Both the position numbers and the translations under genes were made by a program. The notes below the pieces were generated by a model, which was not told the DNA's origin, ran no database searches, and saw nothing but the letters and a program-made list of their open reading frames with translations. Source: Saccharomycopsis crataegensis (lineage: Eukaryota; Ascomycota; Saccharomycetes; Ascoideales; Saccharomycopsidaceae). Taken from it: 64,000 nt of DNA. Where the stretch lies: assembly GCF_037102585.1 (NCBI RefSeq), contig NW_027043829.1:2108001-2172000 (forward strand), given 5' to 3'. Positions 30,597 through 41,600 of this stretch are shown piece after piece; the stretch's first letter is position 1, and every line of letters starts with the position of its first letter.

Positions 30597-30842
30597 CAAT
30601 AATATTGGGAACGTTGTGTATGAGTGTGATTAATTAATAGTACAGGGTCCGAACGAGAAAACTACGCTAAAAAAAAAAAGAGGGAAAAAGAAAAAAAAAA
30701 AGGAAAAAATATTGAATTGAGGCAATGCAGGTGCCAAATCGAGGGTCGCTTCGTTTTTTTTTTTTTTTTAGTTGGAAAAACCTATTACAGCGCTAACCAA
30801 AAGCTGAAACAACTACACCACAACGAGGACAATCATTACATC

Positions 30843-31064
30843 ATGATCGAAGTGGTTTGTAACGACAGACTCGGAAAAAGAATCAAAGTCAAGTGCTTGC
30901 CTGAAGACACAGTAGGTGATTTCAAGAAAATATTGTCCTTGCAAATTGGAACCAACGCTGAAAAAATTGTGTTGAAGAAAGGATACAGGATTTTCAAGGA
31001 TCACATAACATTGGACGATTATGAAATTCATGATGGAACTAATATTGAATTGTACTACTCATAG
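30843..31064 (+). CDS. HUB1: Ubiquitin-like splicing modifier Hub1 (UBL5)
   Basis: Ubiquitin-fold protein of 73 residues that binds the spliceosome protein Snu66 non-covalently and helps use of weak 5' splice sites. The sequence [20 protein letters not shown] is the conserved UBL5 opening, followed by [16 protein letters not shown], and the protein ends [10 protein letters not shown]-type then NIELYYS. The double tyrosine end, instead of the diglycine of conjugated modifiers, is diagnostic. The internal ATG at 30843 is the real start; an upstream frame running from 30717 is leader. It is divergent from ABZ1, with 246 bases between starts. The gene is of interest because this yeast uses several different 5' splice sites. 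Confidence 0.95.
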   Translation: MIEVVCNDRLGKRIKVKCLPEDTVGDFKKILSLQIGTNAEKIVLKKGYRIFKDHITLDDYEIHDGTNIELYYS

Positions 31065-31419
31065 GTAGAGAATATTCGTAATGTCTTTTTCTTTTCCTTT
31101 CTTCTCTTAGTTACAAATGGTTCTGGAGTCAAGCTTTTAATTAACTAAATTGATCTATTTTTATTGGTATAATATAAGTCCGTATGAGGTCTAGAGTATA
31201 ATATAATGATATAATATAAGGTAACATGGAAGTAGGCAATTTTCCAAGGCAATGGGAGGATATTGCAAGCTTTGACAAGGAAAGGATTAAGGCTCATTTT
31301 CTGATAGTTAGATGGAGAAAGGCCATGGTAAGTAACCGAGGTGTCTTTCCTGGCACATTGAATCCACATCGTCACATCACCAGTGTAACGACATAAACCT
31401 AGGGTACCTAAGACGAAAA
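31065..31419. other. Spacer between convergent HUB1 and the C2H2 gene
   Basis: 355 bases, 3' flanks only. A minus-strand frame at 31145-31432 overlaps the end of the next gene and looks fortuitous. Confidence 0.45.
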
Positions 31420-31740
31420 TCAAAAATCGCATCCTTCATTAACCGAATCGTCAGCAACAAAGGTGAACTGTTTTGCTTTTCCGGACTTTGTGTCTTTGGA
31501 AAAATATAAGAACGTTCTGTTATGCTGTGCACAATAGTAATCGAAGTTCCCCCAAGCTCTGGGATCCTTGGGGTGTTTCCTAATTAAATGGTCCCTGTAA
31601 TCTTTGAGAGAGTGGAATGCTTTAGAGAGACAACCGTAGCAAACCATTTTAGAAGAATGGTTGTCTAACACATGATTCACGATATAGTCATGATGAAGTG
31701 ACGAGTATGGGCAATAAGCGCATCTGAGAGAAATAGTCAT
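31420..31740 (-). CDS. Small C2H2 zinc-finger protein, function unknown
   Basis: 106 residues beginning MTISLRCAYCPYSSLHHDY. Two zinc fingers are visible: C-X2-C-X12-H-X4-H (CAYC...NHVLDNH) and C-X2-C-X13-H-X4-H (CYGC...DHLIRKH). The remaining sequence, HPKDPRAWGNFDYYCAQHNR, has a further Cys/His pair that could help bind zinc. There is no family I can name. The start at 31740 is used because the residues upstream in the long frame are leader-like. It could be a remnant of a longer C2H2 regulator, but it is intact as a short protein. Flanked by HUB1 and a large spacer. Confidence 0.55.
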   Translation of the reverse strand: MTISLRCAYCPYSSLHHDYIVNHVLDNHSSKMVCYGCLSKAFHSLKDYRDHLIRKHPKDPRAWGNFDYYCAQHNRTFLYFSKDTKSGKAKQFTFVADDSVNEGCDF

Positions 31741-33170
31741 TGTAATGAGCTCAAATTTTGCACGATGATAAATGAGAAGACTGGTATAATAGTTATTACA
31801 GATATGAGGGCAAATTGGTAAAGAAAAAGAAGAAACAAAAATTTTCTTCTTAAATGGTTGCAACAATTTTCCCAAATTTTTCACTGTGTGTATGTGTGCG
31901 GTCTTTTTTTTTTTTTTCTATTATTTTTTCTGCGTGTTGTCTCTATTAGGACAGGATGGGTGGCACTTTGGGATGCTTCGTTAAAGCCAAAAAAAAAAAT
32001 AGAAAGGAAAAAGATGAGGATCTTTTGCATTTTCCTCCAGTTTGAAACCAAAATGAGACAGCAAAAAGATAAAGATTTGAGTAATTAGACTGGGTTAATC
32101 TTCAAGAGTGGAGAATTACAGGAATTAATTTTATAAACGACCCCCTCCCCAACAGTTTTCCCCCAGCGCGCGGGGATGGTGGTTCATCCCGTTCCGTTGG
32201 ATGTCAACAAAGGTAAGACGCTCTTTTTTTTTTGTCTTGTCTTGTTTCACTTGTCTCAGTATAAAAGCCTCTCCAATTTTCTGTGTGTGTTTTGTTCATC
32301 TTATAGCTTGTCTTTTTGCCATTTCAAATATACACGGAACATAGAATAGACACACTCAAGGTGCCACTTGTTCCGGTGCTTGAGTTCATTCAAAAATTTT
32401 TCTACCAACTAGTAAGGTTATTATTGGTATGACTAAATCATAAAAATGCAGAGCTCACAGCATAATATGGTACAACAGGGATAACTGAGCAAGGATGATC
32501 TCTACGGCATTGTTGTGGTGATGTCGTTTGAGTACAATGGATGTCGTTCCAGGGAAAGAAAAATAACCCGTTTGGTCGTCTGTTTTTCACCGTTTTACGT
32601 CAAAAAAAAAGAAAGAAAGACGCGCACTAGTGCCGTTTAGTGGTTGTCTGACACCGCATTCGACCAATCCCATACATTTCAAAAAAGAACTATCTCGTGG
32701 TCATTATATTCTGTCAACAACCATCCTAATGAAAAACCATTCTTGTAAAGTTCTTCTTGCAACCGAATTTTTCAAGTTGGAAATATGAGCATCGTTTCAA
32801 CTCATAAATTTCATAAGAGTGATCTTTGACCATTTATATTACCACTTTTGTGGATAGTTCTTTTTTGAATATTGGATCTTTATCATGTCAAAAGCTTGAG
32901 AAATTACAAATCAAATTACAGAGCAATAAGAAAAAAAAAAACAGAACTAATCACGTAATTTGCAAATACAATAAATTGTGAGATTTTTGGTGAGCAAACG
33001 AATTCCCATCCTCAGGTGAAAACATTTATTGCAATTAATCTTATTATCGTTGACTACAATTGATAACTTTGAATAGGAGAATGCATGAAACATATATAAC
33101 TCTAACGTGGTATGCCTATAAATTATACTTCATACATATGCATGCATTAAGACAGCCACGGCCTTATAAT
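31741..33170. other. 1.4 kb spacer with a promoter-like element but no gene
   Basis: Between the C2H2 gene start and the S-formylglutathione hydrolase stop. It includes a stress-type promoter-like segment (32142-32446, listed separately) without any frame over about 15 codons behind it. The rest is A/T-rich. No tRNA recognised. Confidence 0.5.
32142..32446 (+). promoter_or_regulatory. TATA-type promoter-like segment with no ORF downstream
   Basis: CCCCT cores (stress-response-element-like, 32142-32146), a GC-rich near-palindrome CCCCAGCGCGCGGGG at 32161-32175, T-rich DNA, then TATAAAAG at 32260-32267 and an A/C-rich leader-like stretch. The first two ATGs (32429, 32446) open frames of only 4 and 12 codons. 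It resembles a stress-induced yeast promoter, but the product could only be a very short peptide, a non-coding RNA or a lost gene. Confidence 0.4.
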
Positions 33171-34061
33171 TCAAACCAAGCCCAAAGCTTTAGCATGATG
33201 TAAAACATGTTCACCAGCAAAAGATGCGATAAAATAATAAGAATGGTCGTACCCCTCCACCAAGTTCATATTCAATTTTCCATCATATCTAGTTCCTTTC
33301 ACTGCCTCGACCAACTTCTCTGGTTGCAATTGGTTAATGTCGCCAGAATAGAAGCCATCCTTAGTACCTTGGTGAATCAAAATATCAGAAGTGTTAATAC
33401 CTTGATATTTCTTGATCAATTGAGTTGGATCGTATTGGGCCCATTCAGATTCGTCAGCTAAGTATCCACCGAAAGCTTTTTTCCCCCAAGGAACGCTCAT
33501 TGGTGCACAAATTGGGGCAAAACAAGAAACTGATTGGAATTCAGTATGCGATTCACTATTATTTCTAAGGAAAAATAAAAGCGCTCCCAAACCACCCATA
33601 GAGTGGCCCATGATAGATTTCTTGGTAAAGTCAAGCTTTGGATATTGCTTTGCCAATAATGGAATTTCTTTCAAAATATAGCTGTGCATCTGGAAATATT
33701 TAGACCATGGTTCTTTTGTGGCATCCAAATAAAACCCAGCACTCTCCCCAAAGTCCCAAGAATCTTTAGATCCAGCGATCGGAAGGTTCTTTGGTGAAGT
33801 GTCTGGGAAAACTAGGGCAAGACCGTATTTGTCAGCGTAACCGAAGAGACCTGCCTTTTCACTGGCATTTTGAGGGGTACAAGTAAGACCAGAAAGGTAA
33901 ATAAGAACTGGAATCTTGACTAAAGACTCTGGCAGATTAAAATACTGAGAAGGAAGGTAAACATTAACATCCATGAAAGAATTGGTAATTAAAGATTGGT
34001 GGGAAAGCTTAAGAAGCCTGCCACCAAAAGTATAGATCTCAGATTTAACAGTAAAGGTCAT
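33171..34061 (-). CDS. S-formylglutathione hydrolase
   Basis: Serine esterase (esterase D family) that hydrolyses S-formylglutathione to formate and glutathione, the second step of glutathione-dependent formaldehyde detoxification. The 296-residue protein has the usual esterase-D landmarks: VLIYLSGLTCTPQNASEKAG near 51-70, WDFGESAGFYLDAT, the nucleophile serine in IMGHSMGGLGAL (about 149-160), an acidic residue in ILIHQGTKDGF and the catalytic histidine in EGYDHSYYFI near the end. This matches S. cerevisiae YJL068C in length. The C terminus is GLV, with no evident peroxisomal PTS1 signal, unlike some methylotrophic-yeast enzymes. The gene is complete. It shares the minus strand with the CSN7-like gene upstream. 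Confidence 0.95.
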   Translation of the reverse strand: MTFTVKSEIYTFGGRLLKLSHQSLITNSFMDVNVYLPSQYFNLPESLVKIPVLIYLSGLTCTPQNASEKAGLFGYADKYGLALVFPDTSPKNLPIAGSKDSWDFGESAGFYLDATKEPWSKYFQMHSYILKEIPLLAKQYPKLDFTKKSIMGHSMGGLGALLFFLRNNSESHTEFQSVSCFAPICAPMSVPWGKKAFGGYLADESEWAQYDPTQLIKKYQGINTSDILIHQGTKDGFYSGDINQLQPEKLVEAVKGTRYDGKLNMNLVEGYDHSYYFIASFAGEHVLHHAKALGLV

Positions 34062-34332
34062 GCTATATTTTTGAATTGAATTGATATGATTATGATATTC
34101 TAATCAACACAAGAGGCGATCATCTTACAATCACTACAATAACTGGTTTTTCGTGACAAAAAATGCCAGACTCGGGGCTCCAAACACTTTTGAGTTCCAG
34201 CACCGTGGGTTATTACAGGATTACGCCGTACAACAATCACCAACACAGTAATAAATAGAATTGAAGCAAGACCAAGTATAAATATAGAATATATAAACAA
34301 AGAAATATATATAATACGCCATAGCTCATGGT

Positions 34333-34989
34333 TTATTCGCCCTGTTTGCGTTTCTTTGATGTGCGCTCAACAGGGGTTTGTTCTGCATTTGATTCACTAA
34401 GTGGCTCATCATTGATTTCCAAATTGTCTACCCCCTCGCGAATTTCCAACACTTGAGAAGCATGTTTCGTTACTTTTATCTTGAATTCTTCCAATGCGCT
34501 TAATAAATAGCAGACATTTTTAACTTCCTTAGGATTTAAAACTTGTAGATCAACTTCGCCAGAATGTATATCCTCCATGAAATTCATCTCTGTAACCTTC
34601 AAACACTGCGAAACCTCATCAAGCTTTCCTTGAATAAGTCGCTGGTATATTAGATGCTTCAAGGAGTTTTCTAATAGAACAACTTCGTCACTGGGAAGCC
34701 CTATAGCATCTAGAAGAATAGAGTAGGATATGCGATTTGAGTACGTTGTAAAATGTTTTTTGATGCATTTGAGTAATGTCAATTCACGAAGCTTGAGGGT
34801 TGCAGAGGGCAGAAGTTGCGGCAATGAAGGATGATTATTAACATAGTCATTATATGCGCCGTAAGAGAATACCTCAAGCAACTTCATTTCCTGTCCTGTG
34901 AAGTGTTTTGAGGCAGCAGCATTATTCAAGATAGTTCCATAGTTCCAAATAAAGGGTGATGAAAGAAGAGCATCAATTTCACTTTGCAT
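34333..34989 (-). CDS. COP9 signalosome subunit 7-like PCI protein
   Basis: 218-residue protein with a PCI (winged-helix) domain. The diagnostic region is LKLRELTLLKCIKKH...ISYSILLDAIGLPSDEV...LKHLIYQRLIQGKLDE at about residues 65-130, which reads like CSN7 and the related eIF3m. N-terminal helices contain FSYGAYNDYVNNHPSLPQL, also CSN7-like. The C terminus is a coiled segment followed by a basic tail (ERTSKKRKQGE), likely nuclear. CSN7 is a component of the complex that removes Nedd8 from cullins. Budding-yeast CSN is reduced and divergent, so the assignment carries some uncertainty; a proteasome-lid or eIF3 PCI subunit is the alternative, though length and motifs favour CSN7. Confidence 0.7.
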   Translation of the reverse strand: MQSEIDALLSSPFIWNYGTILNNAAASKHFTGQEMKLLEVFSYGAYNDYVNNHPSLPQLLPSATLKLRELTLLKCIKKHFTTYSNRISYSILLDAIGLPSDEVVLLENSLKHLIYQRLIQGKLDEVSQCLKVTEMNFMEDIHSGEVDLQVLNPKEVKNVCYLLSALEEFKIKVTKHASQVLEIREGVDNLEINDEPLSESNAEQTPVERTSKKRKQGE

Positions 34990-35315
34990 TTTACTAGAGG
35001 AATTTTCTGGAGCTAGAGAAGCGGTTGAGGAAGATAATGAGTTATGTATTATTGGTAAAAATGATTATGGATTGATCAATAACATCATTATCTATTGATT
35101 ATTCCCCAATTTTTTTGCTTGTGTTAAAACAAACATCCACACATCAGACAATCTCTGGGATGTCTGGATGTATTACTCTTTCTTTTTCTTTTTTTTCATT
35201 TTTCTTTTTTTTCTGTAGCAGATAAGCGAAGATGGCGCATAAGGACTTCAAAATTACAAAAAAATCTGAATACTCGTGAAAAGGGAAGGCAAATATAATA
35301 ATAATTATTCTAAAA
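34990..35315. promoter_or_regulatory. Divergent promoter CSN7-like / MFS gene
   Basis: 326 bases between two divergent starts. T/C-rich tract at about 35170-35215 on the MFS side. No distinct site recognised. Confidence 0.4.
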
Positions 35316-36614
35316 ATGTCCATAAAGAAGGCACTATTGGAAAGTCCTCGTGATACGCGACTTCTATGGCTCTCAGCTTTCCTTCGACTCACTGCTTTTG
35401 GAGCTTCTAATATAGTATTGACCGCATATCTTGCAGCACTCGGGGTGTCCGAATCTAGGATTGGGATATTTATGACTACAACCTTAGTAGGTGATGTGGT
35501 TCTTTCGTATATCCTCACTTGGTATGCTGATATTATTGGAAGACGCAGGATTATGTTTTTTGGCTCACTTTTCATGGTTTTAGCTGGACTTATGTTTGCT
35601 CAAGCTACAAGTTTTTGGTGGTTATTATTTGCAGCAATTATAGGGGTCATTTCCCCTACTGGAGATGAAATTGGTCCATTCAAGCTGATTGAAGAGTCAG
35701 CCATCGCTCACTTGACTCCCTTGAGTGATAGAGCCTCGGTGTACGCATGGCATTGGTTGATATCTTGTGCAGGACAGGCTACAGGGACTTTATTTTCAGG
35801 GATTTTCATTCAAAAGTTGCAAGATAATGGTTGGCAATTGATTGAAAGTTATAGAGCTGTCTTCTATGTGTATGCAATTTTGGCAGCTGGGAAGTGTATT
35901 ACCATGTTATTCTTATCAGAAAAAGCTGAAATGAATCACAGCAAACATATCAGTATCAGTGAAACCATGAGTTTGCTAACTGATGATGAAGAACGGGAGC
36001 AATCAAAAAGCAAAATCATTAATCTCTCCAAAGAAACTTCTAACGTCCTTAAAAGACTTCTTTGTATCTTTATGATTGATTCTTTTGCTGCAGGGTTCAT
36101 GCCATCGTCCTGGCTAGTCTACTACTTCTCGGAAACTTTCCTGTTGAATCCAAAGACCCTAGGATCATTATTCTTCAGCACTTCTATTGCCAACTCGCTA
36201 TCCTCTTTACCTTCATCAATATTTGCCCGTGCTTTAGGACCAGTTAAGGCAACTTTATCAGTGCAAGTACCATCATGTTTGCTCCTAATTTCTATCCCAT
36301 TTTCATCAAACTTTTACATGGCAGTAGTTGAGTTGGTATTGTTCTACTCTACCACCGCAATGGATGTGGTACCTCGTCAAGTTATTTTGACTAACCTAAT
36401 AAATCCAAGCGAATTGACCAGAGCTATGGGAATAGTCAATGTGGGAAAAACATTTGCTAGGTGTATTGGACCAAGTGTGATCGGTAAATTGGCTGGCGAG
36501 GGCTATCTTTGGACAGGTTTCATAATTAATGGTGGGTTGACTCTCGTGGCTGATTTCATGTTATGGATCATGTTTTATGGTGTTGATGAGAAAATTAAAA
36601 TGGCTGAAGGATGA
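35316..36614 (+). CDS. Major facilitator superfamily transporter
   Basis: 432-residue membrane protein with about 11-12 hydrophobic segments and an internal loop (about 215-245, acidic and basic) dividing two halves, the MFS layout. The loop after helix 2 is DIIGRRRIMFFG, the standard D-x-x-G-R-R motif A. A second family signature is SPTGDEIGPFK followed by IEESAIAHLTP, found in a group of uncharacterised fungal MFS proteins. The second half contains LVYYFSETF and PRQVILTNLINPSELTRAMG. The substrate cannot be told from the sequence. Two CTG codons fall in these conserved segments where leucine looks misplaced (residues 124 and 276). The ATG at 35316 has an A-rich context. The gene appears whole. 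Confidence 0.83.
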   Translation: MSIKKALLESPRDTRLLWLSAFLRLTAFGASNIVLTAYLAALGVSESRIGIFMTTTLVGDVVLSYILTWYADIIGRRRIMFFGSLFMVLAGLMFAQATSFWWLLFAAIIGVISPTGDEIGPFKLIEESAIAHLTPLSDRASVYAWHWLISCAGQATGTLFSGIFIQKLQDNGWQLIESYRAVFYVYAILAAGKCITMLFLSEKAEMNHSKHISISETMSLLTDDEEREQSKSKIINLSKETSNVLKRLLCIFMIDSFAAGFMPSSWLVYYFSETFLLNPKTLGSLFFSTSIANSLSSLPSSIFARALGPVKATLSVQVPSCLLLISIPFSSNFYMAVVELVLFYSTTAMDVVPRQVILTNLINPSELTRAMGIVNVGKTFARCIGPSVIGKLAGEGYLWTGFIINGGLTLVADFMLWIMFYGVDEKIKMAEG

Positions 36615-38665
36615 GTGGTGTAGGTAGATGTTTCAGCAGGCAGAATGTACATTTACATTAGTATTTGTTACTGGACGTAAGCTTGAATTTTTGCAAATGT
36701 CTGGTTTTTGTGGCTTTGACAAAATGTCAGGACATGCCACCTCTGTGGTTAAATACTAGACGCGCACCAATGATGCCTAGTGTGTTTAGGAGCCACGCGT
36801 GGTAGGGCATGTTTTTCTAAATGGGAAAGACTAAGGGAAGTGATTTCCTATACCTAAGGATTTACTAATTCTTGCAAGATCTATAAGCATATAGTTCGTG
36901 AAAAGGATAACGAGGTTAATAATATCAACTCAACCAAAACCTTCATTCACTGTAATGACAGCTAACTCTTCCGATAATTCCCCCCACAGACCTCCACTAG
37001 CGTCCCACAAGGACCACCACAAGACAGCTCTGATGGCAACATCGTTTTGTGCCACCATGGTGTGAATTCTACCACGGTCACATCCCAGAAACATTAGATT
37101 AGAAAATGGAAGATTCAACTATCATGATACTTATTGAACAATTTCTATAACATCCATCAGACTCAAAAGCGAATTAGAGAATCTTTTGCAAATACAAGAC
37201 TTAAATTACTTCATAGAAACAAACGATCTCATTAACGATATTCAACCAGCCAAGAAGAGAATAAGAGTAGAAAAGAACTTTAGCTGGATTCTTGATAAAG
37301 TGTTCCGAGATGACTACACAAGACCAAGATGGAGTTTAAAAAGAATTATGAATACTTAATGAATGGTTTTAAACCGCAAGACTCATATCAGTTAGCAAAT
37401 ACTGAATTTATAGAGTTAAAAGTCACTGAAGATACCAATTTTTATAGATTGGAAGAAACAATTGAAGACATAAGAGAATTATTTGAATATGCTGAGAAGC
37501 CAATCCCATTGGACACTCAAATAAAAAAAAAAAAAAAAAAAGAAATAAAAATGAAATTTGTGGAAAGTATCTATGAAATGGGAAATAACAAAGACTTGAT
37601 GGGCAAACTTGATGACGTTACGACAATTGATCATGTAAGCAGGGCAAAAACTTCAAAACGAGAAAACAAAACTTTTAAACTTACCTGAGCTCACAATAAT
37701 AAAAGATAATGGGTAACAGAAATTATTGGGTTTCCAAATTCTTATTAAGTAATGCGGTCTATTTTTCCACTGTAATATTATATCCCTTGAGGAGATGTTG
37801 AGATGTGCATAATGTTGTCCCTTTAGTATGAACTATCCGGGTATCACCGCGGAAAGTGGGCAAGAAAACGCAACTGGTACAAATTAACTAATGCCACTTC
37901 TTTTGGAGAGCTACCGCAAAATAAATGTACATAGTCGCGTTTGATATGCTTCAACTAGCAAGAAATTCTTTGCAAAAATCTCAATTTAGTGGCAAGATGG
38001 CCAAAGAGGCGAAATATCGACACCCACACATACCTATTCAAGTGTAAACATCAGTACCTCGGAACATCAGTGCAGCAGCACGGGACAGCGCTAAAAAAAA
38101 TTAAGAGGGGGTCTTGAGCACCTGACCTTTTTTTTTTTCTTTTTTATCTTGAGTTGGCCTCAGCATATCTCTCCCAATTAAAAGGCCAATTAACTCTAAT
38201 TCGAGATCCCATTCGAGTACAGCACTTACCAGATTCCTTTACAACAACACTACCTCAAGTTAGCAACCTCCCGTATCTCTAGTCACCAAGGCAGCTACAT
38301 ATCCAAACAAGTGAAACCCATATAGTCACGTAATAATTTGTGAACCACCTAGCCCATAATCCATACTATCGTGTTTTCACTTTTGGTCGTGTCTTGTTCA
38401 GAATTATTGTGACTACTACAATCCTTGAACCAACAACGGAAGATATAGATAGCAAACCTGAAAGATTGTAGGATCAGTCACAGAGATATCGAGCTCCCAA
38501 TAATTATCACAATTTCTACTGTGTGTTCTTTTTTTTTTTTTTTTTTCCCTAGTTTGTCTCGGCATTCAGGAATCAATCACCAGTGATCATCAGAACTCAC
38601 CAATACTTTGTTATACCTGAATATTCTGGAGTTTCCTGCTGTTTATAGAGCATATAGGATACGAA
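36615..38665. other. 2 kb spacer between the MFS gene and STE20
   Basis: A long non-genic stretch. The left part (36957-37690) holds a decayed coding remnant, listed separately. The right kilobase is the STE20 promoter and leader, with CGG/CCG-containing DNA at about 37838-37852 and T-runs at about 38129 and 38531-38546. No tRNA or intact gene seen. Confidence 0.5.
36957..37690 (+). pseudogene. Decayed coding remnant of uncertain origin
   Basis: Several open stretches with protein-like composition on the plus strand, including FIETNDLINDIQPAKKRIRV and FSWILDKVFRDDYTRPRWSL, and lysine-rich parts further on. No complete frame exists. The composition is reminiscent of retrotransposon capsid (gag-type) polyproteins, but no diagnostic motif (zinc knuckle, protease, integrase) is visible and terminal repeats were not found, so a decayed host gene is equally possible. 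It looks old and broken in several places. Confidence 0.35.
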
Positions 38666-41600
38666 ATGTCTGCCCTAAACTCGAAAATATCAGCCACGTC
38701 CCTCCAAGGAGGTTTGACGAGTTATCCCACAACCATGGATCCTAAGGCCCAGCATAAATCAAGTGCTGTGACATTGACTGCCACGACACCCAAGCTAGCC
38801 AATATCAAGAACTCTAATGATTCAAATCAGTCACTTGATGCTCCAATAAGCTTCAAAAGGGTATCAAATTCAAGTACTTCGGAATATGACTCCATTGATT
38901 CATTGCCCAATTCGCCGAAGAACACCCCTGGCGTGTTGCGTCAGAATACCGTCAAGAATAAGAGTTCATTACACAATATGACAAGCATAAGTGATTTACA
39001 AGAGAAAGTGGATACATTACTGTTTGGCAAATCAAAAATCGAATATGGAGATCAGAACAAAAATAAAAACCTTGGTGATTTTCCAAGGAGTGAAGAATTG
39101 TCATTCCAGAAACTTGATTTGGGAATTGAGGATAATAGTGAATTGGCTCTGCTGATTTCGGCAACAGAAAATTCTTTTAAAAATATTAAGAACGATGCTC
39201 TTTCTGTTGCAAGAGTTAGAAGATCTTTCCTTGAAGACAAACCTGACGGATTTGATAATGATTCGATAGATACTGAACACACGATTGGCAGAAAACAAAT
39301 AACTTCAACAGGTAGCCACAAGCAAGACTCTTCAAAAAACCAATTTTCATCTCGAAATGTCAAGAATACAACAACAGAACAATATCTGGAAATGGTTGAA
39401 AAGTCACGTACCGACAACCTGACCTCTACTAGTTCAGCACGCACTAGCGGTACCGACTCTTTCATCAACATCTATAATAATGCCAGCTCAATTAAACTTC
39501 CGACCCCATCCATAGATGTCTACCAGAAGTTCGACTCGTTTGATGATGAAGATCAAGTTCCTCCAATGTTGGCGGGAATTTCTGTGCCTGCCTCTGAAAA
39601 GCGCTCGAGTTCCACTAGAGTTTCTCTAAGTAAAAGTATCTCTTCTTCATCTATTGCTAAAGATGGTCATTCAAATTCCCCAAGAAATGATGTCAGAGTT
39701 TCTACTTCAAGCTCCAAGGGCCTTAGAAGCAGAGATAACTCTTTGAGCTCTCCCATTACCGGCAAAAGCGGTACTACATTTTCACCACAGCTGACCAACA
39801 ATGGCTTTGGAACTCCGAAATTAATGTCTTCTCGCAAAACTTCCATCAGCAGTAGTACTAATGGCAATTCATCTTCTCAAAATAGGCCAAGTCTCAACAA
39901 AAAGAAGAGCACATTAACCAGCGTTTTCTCATCGTTCATAGCAATTGCCAAGACGAAAAGTGGTGATGAGTTTGGAAATGTCATCAACCCTAGCAACAGT
40001 GGTCATTCATATAATAAATCGTTCTCTTCATTCGCATCACATGAAGATGAAGACGAAGACCCTTTCAGTACGTCTGGTAATGATTCCATGAGTAATTCGA
40101 CCATGTCTATTTCTACTCCATTCAATACTCAGCATGTAGCTCATGTTGGGTATGATTCAAAAACAGGACAATATACTGGGCTTCCTGAAGAATGGCAAAA
40201 ACTTTTACTGGCTTCAGGTATCACCGCAACTGAACAAGAACAGCATCCTCAGGAAATTTGTGACATTGTGGAATTCTACCAGGATCAATTCAATCAAGAT
40301 CCAGACGATACAATCTTTAATAAATTTGGGAATAGTAAAGCCAAAGATAAAAACAGTGTTACTGCCAGTACCGATAGTGAAAGTTTGAACGAGATCTCCC
40401 GAGCTTCTTCGGCAATTACTAATGAACAAGTGCCTGTCAACTCATCGGAGCCTTCTGAAGGCCCTGCTAACAGCAGCTCCGGTCACGATTACACAGGGGG
40501 GCATGAAATCATTCATTTGACCCAACTCCAAGCCCAAGGAGATACAAAACAGGGATATGACAGAGTTGCTACTGGCACACAAACAGGAAGTGCTCCAAGT
40601 AGCCCAGTTGCTGCCAAATCACCAATCAATGCCGGTACCACCTCTTCGATTAAGATTTCTGGTCCAACCAATGTGGTCAAAACCTCACTTATTCCTAACA
40701 AAGGCACCCTCCAAAGTATGGGTACGACAAATCTCAGTTCTGCTACAACACCCTCGACTCAGTCCAATAATATTGGCGAAAAATCTGGAGATAGCAAGCA
40801 ATATATTCCAAATAGACCGGCTCCAAAGCCTCCTGGAAGTCATTCTTCTGGTATTGCTTCAACTGGAGTAAATGCTTTCTCTAAATCAAAGTTTGGCAGC
40901 TCCTTCGCCAAAAAATCTAAGCTTTCAAACTCTTTGATCACGAATAAACCATCTTCCAATCCTCCTCCAAATGCCACTCCTCCCCCAGTTCCATCTAAAG
41001 GCCCTGAGCTTCTTAAGGCTACCAACAAGTCGATGCAGAGAATGGCGCAAAACGCTTCTGACTGCTCCCCTAAAGTTTCCAAGCAAGATGTCCAAAATCA
41101 ACATTTGTTTTATCAGCAACAACAAATGCAACAAAAGATGCGTCAACATGAGAAGAAAATCAAGAGTGCTCATCTCAGTGATGCGGAACGTCGTTTGGAA
41201 GAAGCAAAAGAAAGGCTTAGAGTGCTTCAAGAACGTGAGGCTCTTGAAAGAGAACAAGATGAGAGAAGTGCGCAACGTACCAAGTCTGGAACTAGCCAGC
41301 ATTCTAAAGGTAATCACGCGAACGGTGGCGTTTCTCATGACAGTGCTACTTCTTCTGCTGGTGCTGCTAACACTACTGCAGCTATTAGCAATCCTCAAGC
41401 TAGAATAAAGAAAACACACCCAACCAGAGATCCAAAACAAGCTGCGCTTGCTGCCATGCGTAAGCGTGAAGAAAAAAAGAAGCGTAATGCCATCGTATAT
41501 GCTAAGCTTATCAAAATTTGCTCACAAGGTGATCCAAGAGAGTTCTACCGTAATCTCAACAAGATTGGCCAAGGTGCTAGTGGTGGTGTCTATACTGCTT

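Noticed and set aside
30717-30842. N-terminal extension of HUB1
   Set aside because: Family proteins start at MIEV; the extension has no counterpart.
34100-34300. 66-residue frame with a membrane helix between the FGH and CSN7-like genes
   Set aside because: Begins with TTG, no usable ATG; it occupies promoter sequence.
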